From positions 1 to 64,000 of the forward strand of contig NZ_JAEPRQ010000001.1 of assembly GCF_016629665.1 (NCBI RefSeq): a stretch of 64,000 bases of DNA, in the 5' to 3' direction. The notes under the pieces are model-generated. The model was given only the letters and a program-made list of their open reading frames with translations, ran no database searches and had not been told where the DNA came from. This DNA comes from Paracoccus caeni (lineage in GTDB: Bacteria; Pseudomonadota; Alphaproteobacteria; Rhodobacterales; Rhodobacteraceae). The first letter of the stretch is position 1. Every line of letters starts with the position of its first letter. Positions 28,162-37,600 of the stretch are shown in pieces. Position numbers and translations under genes: made by a program.

Positions 28162-29342
28162 TAGGAGCCGCTCTCGCGGAAGAGAGAGCGGATCTCGACA
28201 GCGCGCTGACCCGCGACCGAGATCAGATCGCCCGTGCCGATAACCTTGCCGTTCACGACCAACTCGACCAGCGTGCCATCGGGGCGATCCAGCGTGAAGA
28301 TCGAGCCCGCTCCGGCATTGCGCAGATCCTGCAATGTCACCACGGTTTCGCCGAAACGGACCGACATGGACACTTCAAGATCGTCAAGCGCGCTGATCGA
28401 GCTTCTGTCATCGGCTTGTGCCGTTCGGGCATTGTCTTCGGGCGTATCTTGATCGGACATGGTTTTCTCGGTCTCTTGACGGGCAGAAGGAAGGCTGCGG
28501 GCAGGGGGCAGCGACTGGAAGGCAGAGGTCATTTTCCACTGATCCGGGCCGCCTGACGGTGTGACCGCCGCGAATAGCTGATTTTCGACCACGATACGCG
28601 CAGCACTGTCCGCCGCGTCGATGATCACCGCATCGCCCGGATTGAGACTGGCAAGTTCGGCAAGGGTCAAAGGGGTCGCGCCCATCTCGATCCCGGCGCG
28701 TAGCGACAGCCCGCCATCATCCTGCCGGGGTCGCTGCCACTGGCCAAGGATCTCGGCCAGTGTTTTGGCAGCGTCGGGAGGCAGCTCGACAGGAATCTGG
28801 GTGCGCTGCGACGCCTTTTCGGCACGGTTCGAATATTCGATGCCGAACCAGATATCGATATGGTTATCGGGTTTCGGCTCGCGCATGGGCAGAAGGCGGC
28901 GGAAGGTGATCGTATGGCCCGACTGGCGCTCAAGCTCATCCAGCACCGTGGTCAGTCCATCCTCCAGCAGCAACGCCGCATCTTCCGGTGTCGCGGCTTC
29001 CGCTGCAACGCCGGTGATGCGCCGCGCGGCGGTCCAGGGCAGGCCGAACCGGAAGGGATGACCGCTCAGTTCGGCCTCGATCCAGCCATAGGCGGAAGAG
29101 GCCGCCTGACTGCGCCGGATCGCCACATGAACATTGGTCTCGCCGATACGGAAGCGGATGGAATAGCGGCGGCGGCACAGCAGGTTCTGGATCGCGGCCT
29201 GATCGCTGTCCAGTTTGCGCATGAACAGCGTGGCGGGCTGCGGTGCATCGACGACGATCTCATCCATGCCTTCGATCCGGGTCAGGGCCATCCCGCTTGC
29301 GCCCGTTCCGCGCCGCGCAGGTAGTCGAATATCTTTCGTCAT
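28161..29342 (-). CDS. sctQ: T3SS cytoplasmic ring protein SctQ
   Basis: YscQ/HrcQ/SpaO family C-ring (sorting platform) component, 393 residues. The C-terminal SpoA/SPOA domain spans about 318-388 (LEVSMSVRFGETVVTL with LVELVVNGKVIGTGD). The start is ATG 29342, overlapping the sctO stop as ATGA; an upstream extension was rejected. An internal ATG at 28460 (Met295, MSDQDTPEDN) would yield a 99-residue SpoA-only product like the internally initiated SctQ-C of YscQ and SpaO. Its upstream GAGACCGAG is only a weak ribosome-binding site. Confidence 0.85.
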   Translation of the reverse strand: MTKDIRLPARRGTGASGMALTRIEGMDEIVVDAPQPATLFMRKLDSDQAAIQNLLCRRRYSIRFRIGETNVHVAIRRSQAASSAYGWIEAELSGHPFRFGLPWTAARRITGVAAEAATPEDAALLLEDGLTTVLDELERQSGHTITFRRLLPMREPKPDNHIDIWFGIEYSNRAEKASQRTQIPVELPPDAAKTLAEILGQWQRPRQDDGGLSLRAGIEMGATPLTLAELASLNPGDAVIIDAADSAARIVVENQLFAAVTPSGGPDQWKMTSAFQSLPPARSLPSARQETEKTMSDQDTPEDNARTAQADDRSSISALDDLEVSMSVRFGETVVTLQDLRNAGAGSIFTLDRPDGTLVELVVNGKVIGTGDLISVAGQRAVEIRSLFRESGS

Positions 29343-29833
29343 GATGCCACCTTGCCCCGCGCGAGGATCATTTGCCGTTCGTCCTGTTCCGCTTCTTCGG
29401 CGCGGGCAAGATCGCGCTGATGATCGTCGTCCAGCACGTCGCACAATTCCTGCCGTTTCAGCATCTGGCGGTGGACCAAGGCCAAAGCGGCGGTTTCGCG
29501 GTCCAGTGCGGTCTTGGCCTCTGCGACCTTTTTCTGCGCTGCCACTACCTCGCGCTCTGCAGCTTCCTCGCGGTGCCGGTCGGCGTCGAAAGTGGCGACG
29601 ATGGCGTCGATTGCCCCGCGAAGCTGGGGGTTGCTGAGCATCGGTTTGCGCATGGCGATCCGCTTGTCGCGATGCTCTTGCACAAGGGCATCCGCCTTGG
29701 CGCGCAGCCGGGCAACCTCGGCAGCGCGCTCGCGGAACAGGTTTCTGGCAGCGGCCACCCGCTGCTGTGCCAGCCGTTCGCGGACCGAGGACAGTTTAAG
29801 CAATTTCTTCATCTGTACGCGCGGACCCTGCAC
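29339..29833 (-). CDS. sctO: T3SS stalk protein SctO
   Basis: A 164-residue, almost wholly coiled-coil, charged protein between sctN and sctQ, the position of YscO/HrpO/FliJ and of y4yJ in rhizobia. FliJ-like stalks insert into the ATPase ring. The start chosen is GTG 29833, two bases after the sctN stop, with GGATGGG upstream; ATG 29812 (giving MKKLLKLSSVRERLA) is an alternative and resembles known SctO starts. Identification rests on position and coiled-coil character. Confidence 0.75.
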   Translation of the reverse strand: MQGPRVQMKKLLKLSSVRERLAQQRVAAARNLFRERAAEVARLRAKADALVQEHRDKRIAMRKPMLSNPQLRGAIDAIVATFDADRHREEAAEREVVAAQKKVAEAKTALDRETAALALVHRQMLKRQELCDVLDDDHQRDLARAEEAEQDERQMILARGKVAS

Positions 29834-29834
29834 T

Positions 29835-31157
29835 TCAGCCCATCCTCGCCACGTCGTTCAAAGCCTGAAGCGTCCGGGACATATCGCTGAAGTCATTCGT
29901 TTCCTGCCGCAGGAAATCGTTCATCGCCCCGCGCGTCGCCAGCGCCGCATCGGCGACCGGATCGCTGCCTGATTTGTATTCGCCGACCTGCACGAGGATT
30001 TCGATTTCTTCCAGTTTCGAAAGCCGCTCGGTCAGAACCCGCATATTCTGGATCTGGGTCTTTTCCGCCACCGATTCCATCACCCGGCTTTTGCTGCGCA
30101 GAACGTCGATGGCCGGGTAATGCCCCTGACCGGCCAGCCTGCGCGACAGCACGATATGGCCGTCCAGCAGACTGCGCATTTCATCGGCTACCGGGTCGGC
30201 ATTGTCGTCATCGCCTTCGACCAGCACGGTATAGATCGCCGTGATCACACCTGCCTTGGTCTTGCCGGGCCGTTCGACCAGTCGTGGCAGCGCCGCAAAA
30301 ACCGAAGAGGGGAAGCCGCGCCGGACCGGCGGCTCTCCCGCCGCAAGGCCGATCTCGCGCAGTGCGCGGGCCACGCGGGTCACGCTGTCAACCAGCAGCA
30401 AGACCCGCTTGCCCTGACGCCGCAATTCTTCGGCGCAGGCGGTGGCGGTCATCACCGCACGCAGGCGCTCGCTTGCCGGACGATCCGAGGTCGCGACGAC
30501 GACTGCCGCCCGTTGCCGCCCCTCTTTGCCAAGATCGCGCTCAAGAAATTCGGCCACTTCGCGGCCACGTTCGCCGACCAGACCAAGCACGATGGCATCG
30601 GCCTTGGCGCCCCGGATGATCTGCGACAGCAGCGTCGATTTGCCGACACCCGCGGCGCCGAAGATACCGATCCGCTGACCCTCGCCCAGTGTCAGCAGCC
30701 CGTCCAGCACCCGCAGCCCGGTTTCGAAAGGCGTGTCGATCACCGGGCGGTCCAGCGGCGATGGCGGGTCGGCATTGACCGGCACATTCGCCTCCACCCG
30801 GTCCAGCCCGTCCAGCGGGCGGCCAAAAGCATCGACGACACGGCCCAGAAGCGCCGCCCCCGCAGGGCCAAGCGCCTCGGTGCCGGTCGGGATCACCTCA
30901 GTCCGGGCGGACAGGCCGCGCATGTCGCCTGCCGGGGCGAGAATGGTCTCGGACCCGTCGAAGCCGATGATTTCGGCGCGCAGCTCGATCTGGCTGACGG
31001 GATCGCGCAGGATGCATTCTTCGCCCACACGGCCATCGGGAACCTGCGCATGCACGACGCAGCCGATGATCCGCGTAACCCGGCCCCGCAACTCGACCGG
31101 CTCGATCATCCTTGCGCGAGAGCGCAGGCGTTCGATCATGGGATCAGCGTCGCTCAC
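29835..31157 (-). CDS. sctN: T3SS ATPase SctN
   Basis: YscN/HrcN/FliI-type hexameric ATPase, 440 residues. It has Walker A at 167-174 (GAAGVGKS), the Walker B strand RVLLLVDSVTRVARALREIG, and the C-terminal export-ATPase motif YPAIDVLRSKSRVM. It energises unfolding and chaperone release at the export gate. It begins as ATGA overlap with sctL, as in FliH-FliI pairs, and is followed by sctO. Confidence 0.96.
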   Translation of the reverse strand: MSDADPMIERLRSRARMIEPVELRGRVTRIIGCVVHAQVPDGRVGEECILRDPVSQIELRAEIIGFDGSETILAPAGDMRGLSARTEVIPTGTEALGPAGAALLGRVVDAFGRPLDGLDRVEANVPVNADPPSPLDRPVIDTPFETGLRVLDGLLTLGEGQRIGIFGAAGVGKSTLLSQIIRGAKADAIVLGLVGERGREVAEFLERDLGKEGRQRAAVVVATSDRPASERLRAVMTATACAEELRRQGKRVLLLVDSVTRVARALREIGLAAGEPPVRRGFPSSVFAALPRLVERPGKTKAGVITAIYTVLVEGDDDNADPVADEMRSLLDGHIVLSRRLAGQGHYPAIDVLRSKSRVMESVAEKTQIQNMRVLTERLSKLEEIEILVQVGEYKSGSDPVADAALATRGAMNDFLRQETNDFSDMSRTLQALNDVARMG

Positions 31158-31756
31158 TCGGATCGGTCCTTCCCTGCTTTCGGTGCGTCCCAGATCCGCA
31201 GCGCAGAATCCGTCAGGGCCGACAGGCCGATCTCGGCGCTGCCCCGGTCGCTGACCAGAAAGGCCTGACCGGGGGCAAGCCCGGTATCGGTCAGGATCTG
31301 CGTGACCTCGGCCCCGTCATCGCCTAGATCGGTGACGGCGCGGCGCATCAGATCGACGACATCCTGCGCCGCGAAGATGCGGCCCTGCCGATGTTCCCGC
31401 ATCTGCGACAGCGCATTCAGCGCGGCGCGATAGGTCGCCTCTTCGGTCGCATAGCTGCCAAGGATCGCCCGCACCGTCTGGCTGACAAGCTGTGCCAGTT
31501 CGGTTTCCATATTCTGCATCCGGTTCGAGGTTGCGGCCTCGGCATCGGCGATCACCCTGCTTGCCGCACGCGCGGCTTCGCGCAGCGCGCGTTTATGCGC
31601 CGCATCAAGGATTTCCTGCTCCAAGGCCATTGCCGCCTGCTTGCTTGCCTCGCTTGCCTCTTCCGCCTCTCGCAGAATGCGTTCGGCATCGCGCAGCTTC
31701 GCGAGATCCTTTTTGCGCAGGATGCGGCTGGACTGAATTTGCTTTGCCCGCGCCAT
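31154..31756 (-). CDS. sctL: T3SS ATPase regulator SctL
   Basis: FliH/YscL/HrpE family stator of the SctN ATPase (NolV in rhizobia), 200 residues. The first 100 residues are a charged helix rich in A/E/R; the C-terminal half is the globular ATPase-binding part. The start is ATG 31756, which shares a base with the sctK stop (TGATG). An extra GTG one codon upstream is less likely. The stop overlaps sctN. Confidence 0.87.
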   Translation of the reverse strand: MARAKQIQSSRILRKKDLAKLRDAERILREAEEASEASKQAAMALEQEILDAAHKRALREAARAASRVIADAEAATSNRMQNMETELAQLVSQTVRAILGSYATEEATYRAALNALSQMREHRQGRIFAAQDVVDLMRRAVTDLGDDGAEVTQILTDTGLAPGQAFLVSDRGSAEIGLSALTDSALRIWDAPKAGKDRSE

Positions 31757-32442
31757 CACATCTCACCGCAAAGTTCGCGGATCGCGCCCAGCAAGGCCGC
31801 CTCGGCCCGATCCTCGACCGGGGTTTCCACCGCAAGGGGCAGGATATGTTTCGGGCGACGGCGCTTCAGCCATCCAGAAAGACCGCCAAATCGCGGCGAC
31901 GGGGCGGAATGACGGGTGACGACGACCGGAGGCAGATGCAGCGGCTCGGTTGCCGTCTCCCATTCCCGCCCCAGAACCGGCGGCAGCATCGTGACCCACA
32001 ATCCACGCAATCCCGCCTTGACTGCCGCAAAAGGGTCCGTCGCCGGGATTTCTTCCAAAGTCATCGCCAGATGCCGGTGCCTTAGCCCAAATTCGCGGGC
32101 CTCACGCTGGATCGGCAGCGCTGCCACATCCTTCGAGGCGATCACATCCGACAGCAGCGGCGACAGAAGCGCCGCCACCGCCGCGTCCAGCACAAGCTCG
32201 GCGCGCTTGCCCGCAAGCATCAACTGAACCGCAGGCAAGGTTTCGGGCAGATCCGCCTCGCCGATCGGCGAGAGATCTTGCGCCTTGCGTGCGCCGCCGC
32301 GTCCCTGCGGATCTAAGCCCGGACGGCGCAGCGATACCCGCGCCGCGCTGGCGCGAGCCCGCATCCGGGCGCGAGCGACATCCTGCGCCGGAATCCGGCT
32401 TGGCCCCGGTGCGGCGCGGTCGCGTTCCGCCGCCTTGCTCAC
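31756..32442 (-). CDS. sctK: Putative T3SS sorting platform protein SctK (NolU position)
   Basis: A 228-residue protein between sctJ and sctL, overlapping both by a few bases. This is the position of YscK and of NolU in rhizobial clusters. The N-terminal 75 residues are Arg/Ala-rich and probably disordered; the rest (LPAVQLMLAGKRAELVLDAAV onward) is mixed helix. SctK proteins diverge strongly, so the call rests mainly on gene order; SctK connects SctQ pods to the SctD ring. Confidence 0.6.
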   Translation of the reverse strand: MSKAAERDRAAPGPSRIPAQDVARARMRARASAARVSLRRPGLDPQGRGGARKAQDLSPIGEADLPETLPAVQLMLAGKRAELVLDAAVAALLSPLLSDVIASKDVAALPIQREAREFGLRHRHLAMTLEEIPATDPFAAVKAGLRGLWVTMLPPVLGREWETATEPLHLPPVVVTRHSAPSPRFGGLSGWLKRRRPKHILPLAVETPVEDRAEAALLGAIRELCGEM

Positions 32443-33218
32443 GACTTACCCTCGGGTGTCGCACCCGCATCCGTCCGCGCCTCGGACCGGCGCGAGCGGC
32501 GCAGGCTGGGCCAGGCGGCAAAGCCAAAGGCCGCAATCGTCATCGCCGTCATCCCGCCCAGAACCGCCCAAAGCCGGTTGACCGAGGCGGGATGCACCCA
32601 AATTCCCAGAACGTCGGTGAACCGGACCGGCTCTGTGGTGTTGCGCGTTTCTTCAGCGGGCACCATCACCACGGTGATATTGTCGTAAAGCAGCCCCTCG
32701 ATCGAGTTCGCCACCAGCAGTTTGATCTGCGCCGAATAGTCCTGAACATTCGCGGCAGGTGAATAGCGGACAAAGACCGAAGCCGAAGACGGCTTCACAT
32801 TCCGCCCCAGCATATCCGTTTCCGGCAGCACCACATGGATGCGCGCCGACAGAACCCCGTCGATCAGCGTGATGGTGCGCGACAATTCTTCGCTGAGGGC
32901 ATAGACCATGCGCGCCCGTTCCTCGGTCGGGGACGAGACCAGACCTTCCTTGCGGAACACCTCACCAAAGTTCGAATAGGTCTGCGCCGGCAACCCGCGC
33001 GTTTCAAGCACAGTCATCGCCTCGGCAAAGCGGCCGCCATCGACCATGACCTTCAGGTTGTCGCCCGAGCCGGATTTCGAGGCCGGAATCCCGGCTCCGA
33101 TCAGTGCGGCCACCATCTCGTTTGCCTCACGCTCTGTCAGGCCGGTGTAAAGTTCCGACTTGCACCCCGCCAGAAACAGGACGGCACATAAAACGGCGAT
33201 GAACTGCGTGAGCTTCAT
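32439..33218 (-). CDS. sctJ: T3SS inner-ring lipoprotein SctJ
   Basis: YscJ/HrcJ/RhcJ family lipoprotein, 259 residues. It has a lipoprotein signal (lipobox LAGC, Cys19), two ring-building motif domains (ELYTGLTEREANEMVAALI, and the region with VYALSEELSRTITLIDGVLSARIHVVLPE) and a C-terminal membrane segment (LWAVLGGMTAMTIAAFGFAAW, about 215-235). It forms the inner-membrane MS-like ring with SctD. It lies 12 bases after sctI and overlaps sctK. Confidence 0.95.
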   Translation of the reverse strand: MKLTQFIAVLCAVLFLAGCKSELYTGLTEREANEMVAALIGAGIPASKSGSGDNLKVMVDGGRFAEAMTVLETRGLPAQTYSNFGEVFRKEGLVSSPTEERARMVYALSEELSRTITLIDGVLSARIHVVLPETDMLGRNVKPSSASVFVRYSPAANVQDYSAQIKLLVANSIEGLLYDNITVVMVPAEETRNTTEPVRFTDVLGIWVHPASVNRLWAVLGGMTAMTIAAFGFAAWPSLRRSRRSEARTDAGATPEGKS

Positions 33219-33230
33219 TCGGCGAAAATC

Positions 33231-33587
33231 CTATTGTCCGCGCAGGAAGCTGTTCAACTGCGTGCTGAGCGATTGCGACAGCGACGACACCATCGAGAAT
33301 TGCGTGATCTGTGTCTGAACCTCCAACGCGACCCGGAAGGTCTCGCTGACCTGATTGATCGACGATGCCAGACTGGACCCGGTGCGGTTCAGCGCAAAGT
33401 TAGATGGATCAAGCGCCTCCAGCTTCGCCGCGCTGGCGCGATAGCCGCTGTCCATCTCGGTGATCCGGGCAAGCGCCGCCTGCGCCATATTGCTAAGCTC
33501 TGGCGAGGTTTCGCTGGCGTCGAAGTTCAAGGTCTGAAGTTTTGCGGCGGGGTCGGCATCGCCGACGGCTACGACTGCAGTGACCAT
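33231..33587 (-). CDS. sctI: T3SS inner rod protein SctI (NolB position)
   Basis: A 118-residue protein without signal. The C-terminal helix QITQFSMVSSLSQSLSTQLN closely resembles the conserved end of YscI/HrpB2/PrgJ inner rod subunits. It immediately precedes sctJ, where NolB stands in rhizobial clusters. It is exported early and polymerises under the needle. Confidence 0.8.
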   Translation of the reverse strand: MVTAVVAVGDADPAAKLQTLNFDASETSPELSNMAQAALARITEMDSGYRASAAKLEALDPSNFALNRTGSSLASSINQVSETFRVALEVQTQITQFSMVSSLSQSLSTQLNSFLRGQ

Positions 33588-33633
33588 TTTCAGTTCCTTT
33601 CCATGATTTCCGTGGCCGCATCCGGCGCGGTGA

Positions 33634-33933
33634 TCAGTCCAGATATTCCCCCAGACCCTCGGTCAGCGATTTCAGCGCGTCCTGCGCCTGATCCACACGC
33701 GAGGTCGAGGTGGCGGCGGCTTTCTTGATCAGTTCATAGCCGCCTCGCAGGTCGCCCTCATGCACCATAGCAAGCCCGCGTCCGACCTTGCCCAATGCAT
33801 CCTGCGGATATTCCGCTTCCCACAATTCGAAGATCGGCATCAGATCGACATCGACGCCCCGCTTGCCGGAAAGGACGGCGACGGTCATCAGCAGGTGAAG
33901 GTCGTCGTTATGTTCGGTTGAAAGCTGCTGCAT
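33634..33933 (-). CDS. Small TPR-like T3SS protein (HrpB1/YscG-like)
   Basis: A 99-residue helical protein with TPR-like spacing (LWEAEYPQDALGKVGRGLAMVHEGDLRGGYELIKKAA). It starts at ATG 33933, one base after the sctC1 stop, and a long upstream extension in the frame was rejected. Small TPR proteins at this place include HrpB1 of Xanthomonas and YscG/SsaH needle chaperones. It is an additional gene relative to the rhizobial nolW-nolB pair. Role as needle-subunit chaperone is inference. Confidence 0.5.
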   Translation of the reverse strand: MQQLSTEHNDDLHLLMTVAVLSGKRGVDVDLMPIFELWEAEYPQDALGKVGRGLAMVHEGDLRGGYELIKKAAATSTSRVDQAQDALKSLTEGLGEYLD

Positions 33934-33934
33934 G

Positions 33935-34555
33935 TCACTCACTCCGCTCAGTGGTTTCTTGTTGCTGGGTTTCGGTTTGCGATTTGGTGGTTTCCCGACC
34001 CCTGATGATGACCGGGAAGCCCGCCCGGACAGGCTTGTCCGCGCGGCGTAGCTCAGCCAGATGGACCGCCAGCGCCTCGACCGCATCGACATATCCTGTC
34101 GGCCCTGACAGCCGGATCATCGAGGCATCTTCCGACGCGCTGATCGGAAAGCGCGTATCTTCCAGCCGAACCGCCCGCACCTGCTGCCGGAACTGCCCGA
34201 CGGTAAAGCCGTCCAGCGGGATCATCCGGCTGGTCAGGACCGAGCTTGGCTCGACCCGCACCGCGCTGCCATCGAACCACCACACGCCATTGACCTGTTC
34301 CGAAATCGAGTTCAGCACATCCATGATGCTGCCATTGCTGTTGTTGACCGATACGGTGCCGCTGATCTCGTTACTGGTGATGACCGGAATTCCCGTCCGT
34401 CGCATCAGATCGCGCAATGCCGTATCGGCCCGCTCGTCGCTGGCGGCGTAGGGGAATGCCCGAAGCAGATCGGGATGCTGGGCCACCGCAGGCGTGCCGA
34501 CCGAAAGCAGCGCACAAACGCCAAGAACCGGCATCAAGGCAAAACCGCGAACCAT
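33935..34555 (-). CDS. Split secretin N-domain protein SctC1 (NolW/RhcC1-like)
   Basis: A 206-residue exported protein with a signal peptide (GFALMPVLGVCALLSV, cleavage near AVA-QH). It contains only secretin N-domains: an N0-like part (DLMRRTGIPVITSNEISGTV, then WWFDGSAVRVEPS) and an N1-like part with VRLSGPTGYVDAVEALAVHL style. There is no pore domain. Rhizobial T3SS have the same split, NolW/RhcC1 plus RhcC2, and NolW likewise opens the nolB-rhcJ operon. ATG 34555 was chosen (GGGA eight bases upstream); TTG 34570 is possible. The C-terminal tail is Thr/Gln/Glu-rich. Confidence 0.75.
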   Translation of the reverse strand: MVRGFALMPVLGVCALLSVGTPAVAQHPDLLRAFPYAASDERADTALRDLMRRTGIPVITSNEISGTVSVNNSNGSIMDVLNSISEQVNGVWWFDGSAVRVEPSSVLTSRMIPLDGFTVGQFRQQVRAVRLEDTRFPISASEDASMIRLSGPTGYVDAVEALAVHLAELRRADKPVRAGFPVIIRGRETTKSQTETQQQETTERSE

Positions 34556-34574
34556 CACCGTAAATCCCAAACGA

Positions 34575-34597
34575 GCCGCCGGACGAAATCCGGCGGC
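34575..34597 (-). terminator. Hairpin between the 1313-residue gene and sctC1
   Basis: A perfect 9-bp stem (GCCGCCGGA at 34575-34583 with TCCGGCGGC at 34589-34597) and 5-base loop. On the minus strand it is followed by GCTCGTTTGGG, a short T tract. It probably separates the repeat-protein transcript from the sctC1-to-sctU operon. Confidence 0.55.
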
Positions 34598-34677
34598 ATA
34601 TTTCTGATGGTCATCAGAGAGTCAGCATGCATATCGAATACCAGCTTTCTGACACAGTGCTGTTCGGTGACGAAGGA

Positions 34678-37600
34678 TCACCATTTTTTCCGATCCTTTT
34701 CTTCTGGTCTGCCTTTGCGGACCCATTCGTCGATATATTCACGGATCTTCTCGGGATCGTTGTGCTTGTCATTCGCGCCCAGAACCCAATCCATCCGCTC
34801 GGCGATGCCCTTGTCGAACTTGCCATCCGGGTGCGAGATTTTATGAAGCTCCTTCAGGTATTCGATGACATCCTCTCGCGTGCCCTTGTCCGCGTCGCTG
34901 CCATGCGTGACGGAAACGACCTGCTTGGTGCCGTCCTTGCTGAAGATGACGTTGCCGTTTTCGAGAACTTCGATCGATCCGATATCGACGCGGTCGATAT
35001 CCTCCTTGAAGTCGCCGAACTTGCCGGGCTTGCCGCCGTCGCCAAAGAAGGGCAGGCCGTCGGCGCTTTCCTCCATCTCGATCTTGTCGCGGATCGCGTC
35101 CAGATCGTTGTATTTGTCGGTGCGCCCGAAGGTGTCGTTCATCATATCGACGCGATCCTTGTCCAGATCGCCTTCCGGCCGGGCGAGGTGATAGAGCCCT
35201 TCCAGATACCGAATGATGTCGCGCCGCGTGTTCCGTCCGGCCTGATCGCCGTCCGAGGGGTTGATGACCTGCTTGACGCCGTCCTTTTCAAAGGCAACGC
35301 GACCGCCATCCAGAAGCTCGATTGATCCGACATCAACCCGGTCGATGTCTTCCCTGAAGTCCTTGAAGGTGCCGGGCGAGCCGCCATCGCCGAAGACAGG
35401 CAATCCGGTCGGATCTCTGTCCACATCGATCTCGTCCCTGAGATCATCAAGATCGTTGTGATCGTCGGATTTGCCGAACAGCTCTTCCACCTTCTCGATC
35501 AGCTTGTGATCCGCTTTGCCGTCGGGATGGGTCATGACGTAGAGATTGTTCAGATAGTCGAAAATCTTTTCGGCTTCTTTCTTGTCCAGCTTTCCGGTGT
35601 CATCCTTGTCCAGCATCCATTCTTCACCGTCCTTCTCGAAATAGATGACGCTGCTGTCACCTGAATCCGGCCGGATCGATGCGATATCGACCCGGTCGAT
35701 GTCGCGTTTGAAGTCGTTGAAGGTGCCGACCTTGGTATTGCCGTCCTTGCCGAACAGCGGGGGCGAGCTGTCGTCAAGAATACGCTTCAGATCCGAGATC
35801 TCGTTATAGCGGTCAGATTCATCGTGCAGCTTGCTGATCCGGTCGATGATGTCCTGATCGCGTTTGCCATCGGGATGCGTGATCTGATGCAGATCCTTGA
35901 GGTAGTTGATGATTTCCCGACGATCCTTGTCGCCTGCCTTCTCGCCGATCTGCGGGTCGATGACCTGCTTGACGCCATCCTTTTCAAAGATGACGCGGCC
36001 GTCTTCGATCAGCTCGATCGAGCCCACGTCGACGCGATCGACATCGCGTTTGAACTCTCCGAAGCTGCCCGGCTTGCCGGAATCACCAAAGCGCGGCAGG
36101 CCGGAGGGATCGTCCGAACCCTCATTGTCGTCCCAGTTCAGAACCTGATCGCCAAGCTCTTTCTTGTCCCAGTCTTTGAACCAGTCCTCATCCATCCGGC
36201 CTTTATCGGCCACATGCTTGGTAAACGCCTCGTATTGCTCGGGCCGTGCTTCCCAGACAGGCTTGTCCTCGGGATAGATGTCATAATATTTCGACGATCC
36301 GTGCCGGGAGTCGTATTCGTACCGCGAATGGATCGCGTAATTCAGCTTGTCGCCCCAATTGTCTTCGGTAACGCCCAGCGTGCTCCAGTCGTTGAAGTCC
36401 TGACGAACATTGTCCATCGCCTGGTCTTGCTTCTTCTTGGCGATGACACCTGAAATGATTGCCGAAATCCCGCCGAACACCAGACCGGCGATGCCCAAGG
36501 CGCCTGCAACGACACCCATGGTTGCGGCGGTCGCAGGCCCCGCGATCATGCTGGCCAAACTTGTCCCGGCCGCACCCGCAGAGCTGATGCCGCTGAGAAG
36601 CTGGAAGGTAGAGGCTGCATATTCGTCCGGCATCGCATCGGGGTTTTTCCGAAGCTTATCGATGTTCATCGCGCCAAGGGCGATATCCAGAACGCCGCCG
36701 GTCACATCGGCGATCCCGCCAACGGTGTTCATGACGGTGCCGACGATACGCAGCTTGCCGGGAGTATCCAGATCAGTGGGATCTACGCCCATCGACTTCA
36801 GCTTGCCGTCGATCATCCCCATCATGCTGGCGCGATCGGCGGGACTGGCGTCGTCCAGAATGCCTGCAAGATTTCCGGCATTCGAGGTATCGACCGCGCC
36901 GATATTCTCGTTCACGCCGCTCATGACCTTGGAAAAGCCGCCATCCCCGGATGAAATCTTGTTGATGTCATCGAGCAGGCCCTTGCTCCAGTCATCCAGC
37001 TCCAGATCTGGCAGCTTCCAGTCGATCTTCGGCGGTTCCTTTGCTTTGTTGAACCGCTTCTCGAAGGCGTCTCTCAATTGAGTGTTATCTTCCAGACCAA
37101 GCATGACTGTCATGCCGGGTTGGTTGAAAAGCGATTCAAGAGCCTTCGAACCAGCAGTCGCCATAGCCGGGCCGGTCGCGACGGTGATCAGGAGCGCGCG
37201 CGCCGCGCCCATACGATCTTCGACAGTTTCGCCCTTGTTCTTCGTCAGGGTGTAGATGGCCCCGGCACCCGCCAGAATACCGCCTGCGGCAGGAAGCGCG
37301 CCGTTCATGATGCTGCCATGCAGCAGCGCCGCAGCACCGTTCCGAACCGCCTTCGACGTGCTTGGAGTCCCGTTGCTGAGATTGTTGTCACGGATCATGT
37401 CAGTGATACGAGACGACACGTCCTTGATGTCGAACTTGTTGCCGTTCGCCTTGAACGAGTCCTTGACCGCTTCGGTGCCGATCCGCAGCGCTTCCTTGTA
37501 GCTGTCAAGTCCACGCTTGACCTCTTCGGGGAAATCGCCGGTGCCGGTCTTCAGATAGTTCTGAACGGTCGCGTCGCTGGCATTGAGGCCAAATGCGCTC

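Noticed and set aside
25404..31157. Export genes considered as flagellar (fliI, fliPQR, flhB)
   Set aside because: The presence of the YscJ-type lipoprotein, FHA-containing SctD, secretin, NolW-like protein and rhizobial gene order define a non-flagellar T3SS; the flagellar genes of the window are elsewhere.
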